From Gaiellasilicea sp051005735 (GTDB lineage Bacteria; Actinomycetota; Thermoleophilia; Gaiellales; Gaiellaceae), in assembly GCA_051005735.1 (NCBI GenBank), contig JBPCJB010000213.1:1-5786 (forward strand): a stretch of DNA of 5,786 nt, written 5' to 3'. How positions within the stretch are numbered: position 1 is the stretch's first letter; each line of letters starts with the position of its first letter. Below are positions 5,327 through 5,786 of the stretch, in pieces. The notes under the pieces are model-generated. The model was given only the letters and a program-made list of their open reading frames with translations, searched no databases and was not told the DNA's origin. Both the position numbers and the translations under genes were made by a program.

Positions 5327-5417
5327 GGAGAAGTGGCCGAGTGGCTGAAGGCGGCGCCCTGCTAAGGCGTTATGGGGGTGAACTCCTCCATCGAGGGTTC
5401 GAATCCCTCCTTCTCCG
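5327..5417 (+). tRNA. tRNA-Ser(GCU)
   Basis: The cloverleaf is complete. Acceptor arms GGAGAAG (5327-5333) and CTTCTCC (5410-5416) pair fully, with discriminator G5417. The D-stem is GCC/GGC. The anticodon stem GCGCC/GGCGT encloses the loop CTGCTAA with anticodon GCT at 5361-5363. A long variable arm (about 5371-5392) marks a class II tRNA, and the T arm is GAGGG-TTCGAAT-CCCTC. It decodes AGC and AGU. CCA is not encoded (CCT follows) and must be added enzymatically. Confidence 0.97.
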
Positions 5418-5466
5418 CCTCGCATCTCGCGACCGCCCGCCCCGCAGGAGCAGAACTCGTCGCCGC

Positions 5467-5472
5467 TAGTCT
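5467..5472 (+). promoter_or_regulatory. -10-like TAGTCT before tRNA-Ser(CGA)
   Basis: TAGTCT ends eleven bases before the second tRNA, predicting a start near 5479. It lies in the 66-base gap between the tRNAs, where no terminator is visible, so the two could also be co-transcribed from the first promoter. No clear -35 is seen. Confidence 0.4.
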
Positions 5473-5483
5473 GTGCGGCGCGC

Positions 5484-5573
5484 GGAGGGGTGGCAGAGCG
5501 GTCGAATGCGGCGGTCTCGAAAACCGTTATCCGTCTTAACGGCGGATCGAGGGTTCAAATCCCTCCCCCTCCG
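5484..5573 (+). tRNA. tRNA-Ser(CGA)
   Basis: Acceptor arms GGAGGGG (5484-5490) and CCCCTCC (5566-5572) pair fully, with discriminator G5573. The D-stem is GCA/TGC. The anticodon stem GCGGT/ACCGT holds the loop CTCGAAA with anticodon CGA at 5518-5520. A long variable arm containing CCGTCTTAACGG is present, and the T arm is GAGGG-TTCAAAT-CCCTC. It reads UCG, a frequent serine codon in GC-rich genomes. No CCA is encoded (CTC follows). Confidence 0.97.
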
Positions 5574-5579
5574 CTCAAC

Positions 5580-5616
5580 AAGCCGAATCACGCGTGTGAT
5601 GCGGTTGCGGCTTTCT
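5580..5616 (+). terminator. Two-part hairpin with short T-run after the tRNA pair
   Basis: AAGCCG (5580-5585) pairs with CGGCTT (5608-5613). Inside it, ATCAC (5587-5591) pairs with GTGAT (5596-5600) around a GCGT loop, with GCGGTTG left as an internal loop on the right side. TTTCTC follows. It begins seven bases after the tRNA 3' end, where a tRNA terminator is expected. The large asymmetric internal loop lowers confidence. Confidence 0.5.
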
Positions 5617-5657
5617 CGTGCGCAGTGACCGGAGCGCTCACAACGTGGCTGGAGCCC

Positions 5658-5786
5658 GCAGTCAAGTCCCAGGACGTGGTGTAGCTCGTCGGCAAGTTCG
5701 TTGGTTGTTCAGGCTGCGGTGAGTTCGAGCACCTCCTCGTTGCCGTCGGTGCTTCTCTCTTCGAGGATCGCGGCCATGGAGTGGTC
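5658..5786 (-). mobile_element. End of a probable IS256-family insertion sequence (runs off the window)
   Basis: Read on the minus strand after the partial coding frame at 5709, the sequence reaches TACACCACGTCCTGGGACTT (5683-5664), then GACTGC. From memory, IS256 (mutator) elements end in a related pattern: TACAC, about ten bases, GACTT, then a few bases to the tip. The pattern and its position just beyond a minus-strand stop codon fit the transposase-proximal terminal repeat of such an element, with the outer tip near 5658-5660. The other end, the target duplication and most of the transposase lie outside the window. The element would sit about 85 bases downstream of tRNA-Ser(CGA). The assignment rests on remembered family ends, not on a search. 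Confidence 0.45.
5709..5786 (-). CDS. C-terminal end of a minus-strand gene, possibly an IS256-type transposase (partial)
   Basis: Twenty-five residues read in from the right edge (DHSMAAILEERSTDGNEEV, then LELTAA) and end at a TGA at 5711-5709. Codons are mostly G/C-ending, and the acidic, flexible tail looks like a genuine protein end. I cannot recognise a domain from so short a piece. The transposase idea comes only from the terminal-repeat-like sequence immediately downstream. It could be the end of an unrelated gene. Confidence 0.4.
   Translation of the reverse strand, partial: DHSMAAILEERSTDGNEEVLELTAA

Noticed and set aside
5549..5573. tRNA 3' end as an integrase attachment site
   Set aside because: No repeat of the tRNA end is found in the remaining window beyond the neighbouring tRNA's own similar T arm, and no integrase can be recognised.
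1..5786. CRISPR array, toxin-antitoxin pair or defence system
   Set aside because: No regularly spaced repeats and no small gene pairs or defence domains were found. The window is a transporter, repair, chaperone and tRNA neighbourhood with decayed genes.

Overview
The window is very GC-rich, with strong G/C preference at third codon positions. The genes look like a high-GC Actinomycetota, possibly of the Thermoleophilia type. That placement rests on protein style, on starts with no Shine-Dalgarno sequence next to -10-like hexamers, and on tRNA genes that do not encode CCA. I could not test it by search.

Layout. Positions 1-934 hold decayed genes. On the minus strand are remnants of an M23 (LytM-type) metallopeptidase broken by frameshifts and cut off before its HxH motif, followed by a fragment with one membrane helix. 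On the plus strand is the end of a small membrane protein, itself frameshifted. Positions 1014-2027 (minus) encode a stand-alone LigD-type primase-polymerase domain with its catalytic motifs intact. A 69-bp divergent intergenic region centred on a perfect 8-bp inverted repeat separates it from a plus-strand amino-acid ABC importer operon: substrate-binding protein (2097-2975), permease (2976-3803) and ATPase (3800-4537). The permease abuts the binding-protein stop codon in the same frame and has no ATG, GTG or TTG start that would keep its first membrane helix.

Positions 4713-5003 encode a GroES-like co-chaperone with an apparently leaderless GTG start, a shortened roof loop and no groEL beside it. 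A perfect 14-bp hairpin follows. The rest of 5004-5326 has no gene but contains a second strong hairpin with a T-rich tail and an overlapping alternative stem. Two serine tRNAs follow, tRNA-Ser(GCU) at 5327-5417 and tRNA-Ser(CGA) at 5484-5573, each with its own -10-like hexamer, and then a probable terminator. The last ~130 bp look like one end of an IS256-family insertion sequence whose minus-strand transposase runs off the window.

How the genes relate. The three transporter genes form one import system: a periplasmic or surface receptor, a membrane channel subunit and a motor ATPase. The polymerase (DNA end joining or repair), GroES (folding) and the tRNAs (decoding of AGC/AGU and UCG serine codons) are separate units. 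I see no convincing new multi-gene system. The most unusual points are the permease start, the symmetric divergent promoter and the competing hairpins upstream of the tRNAs.
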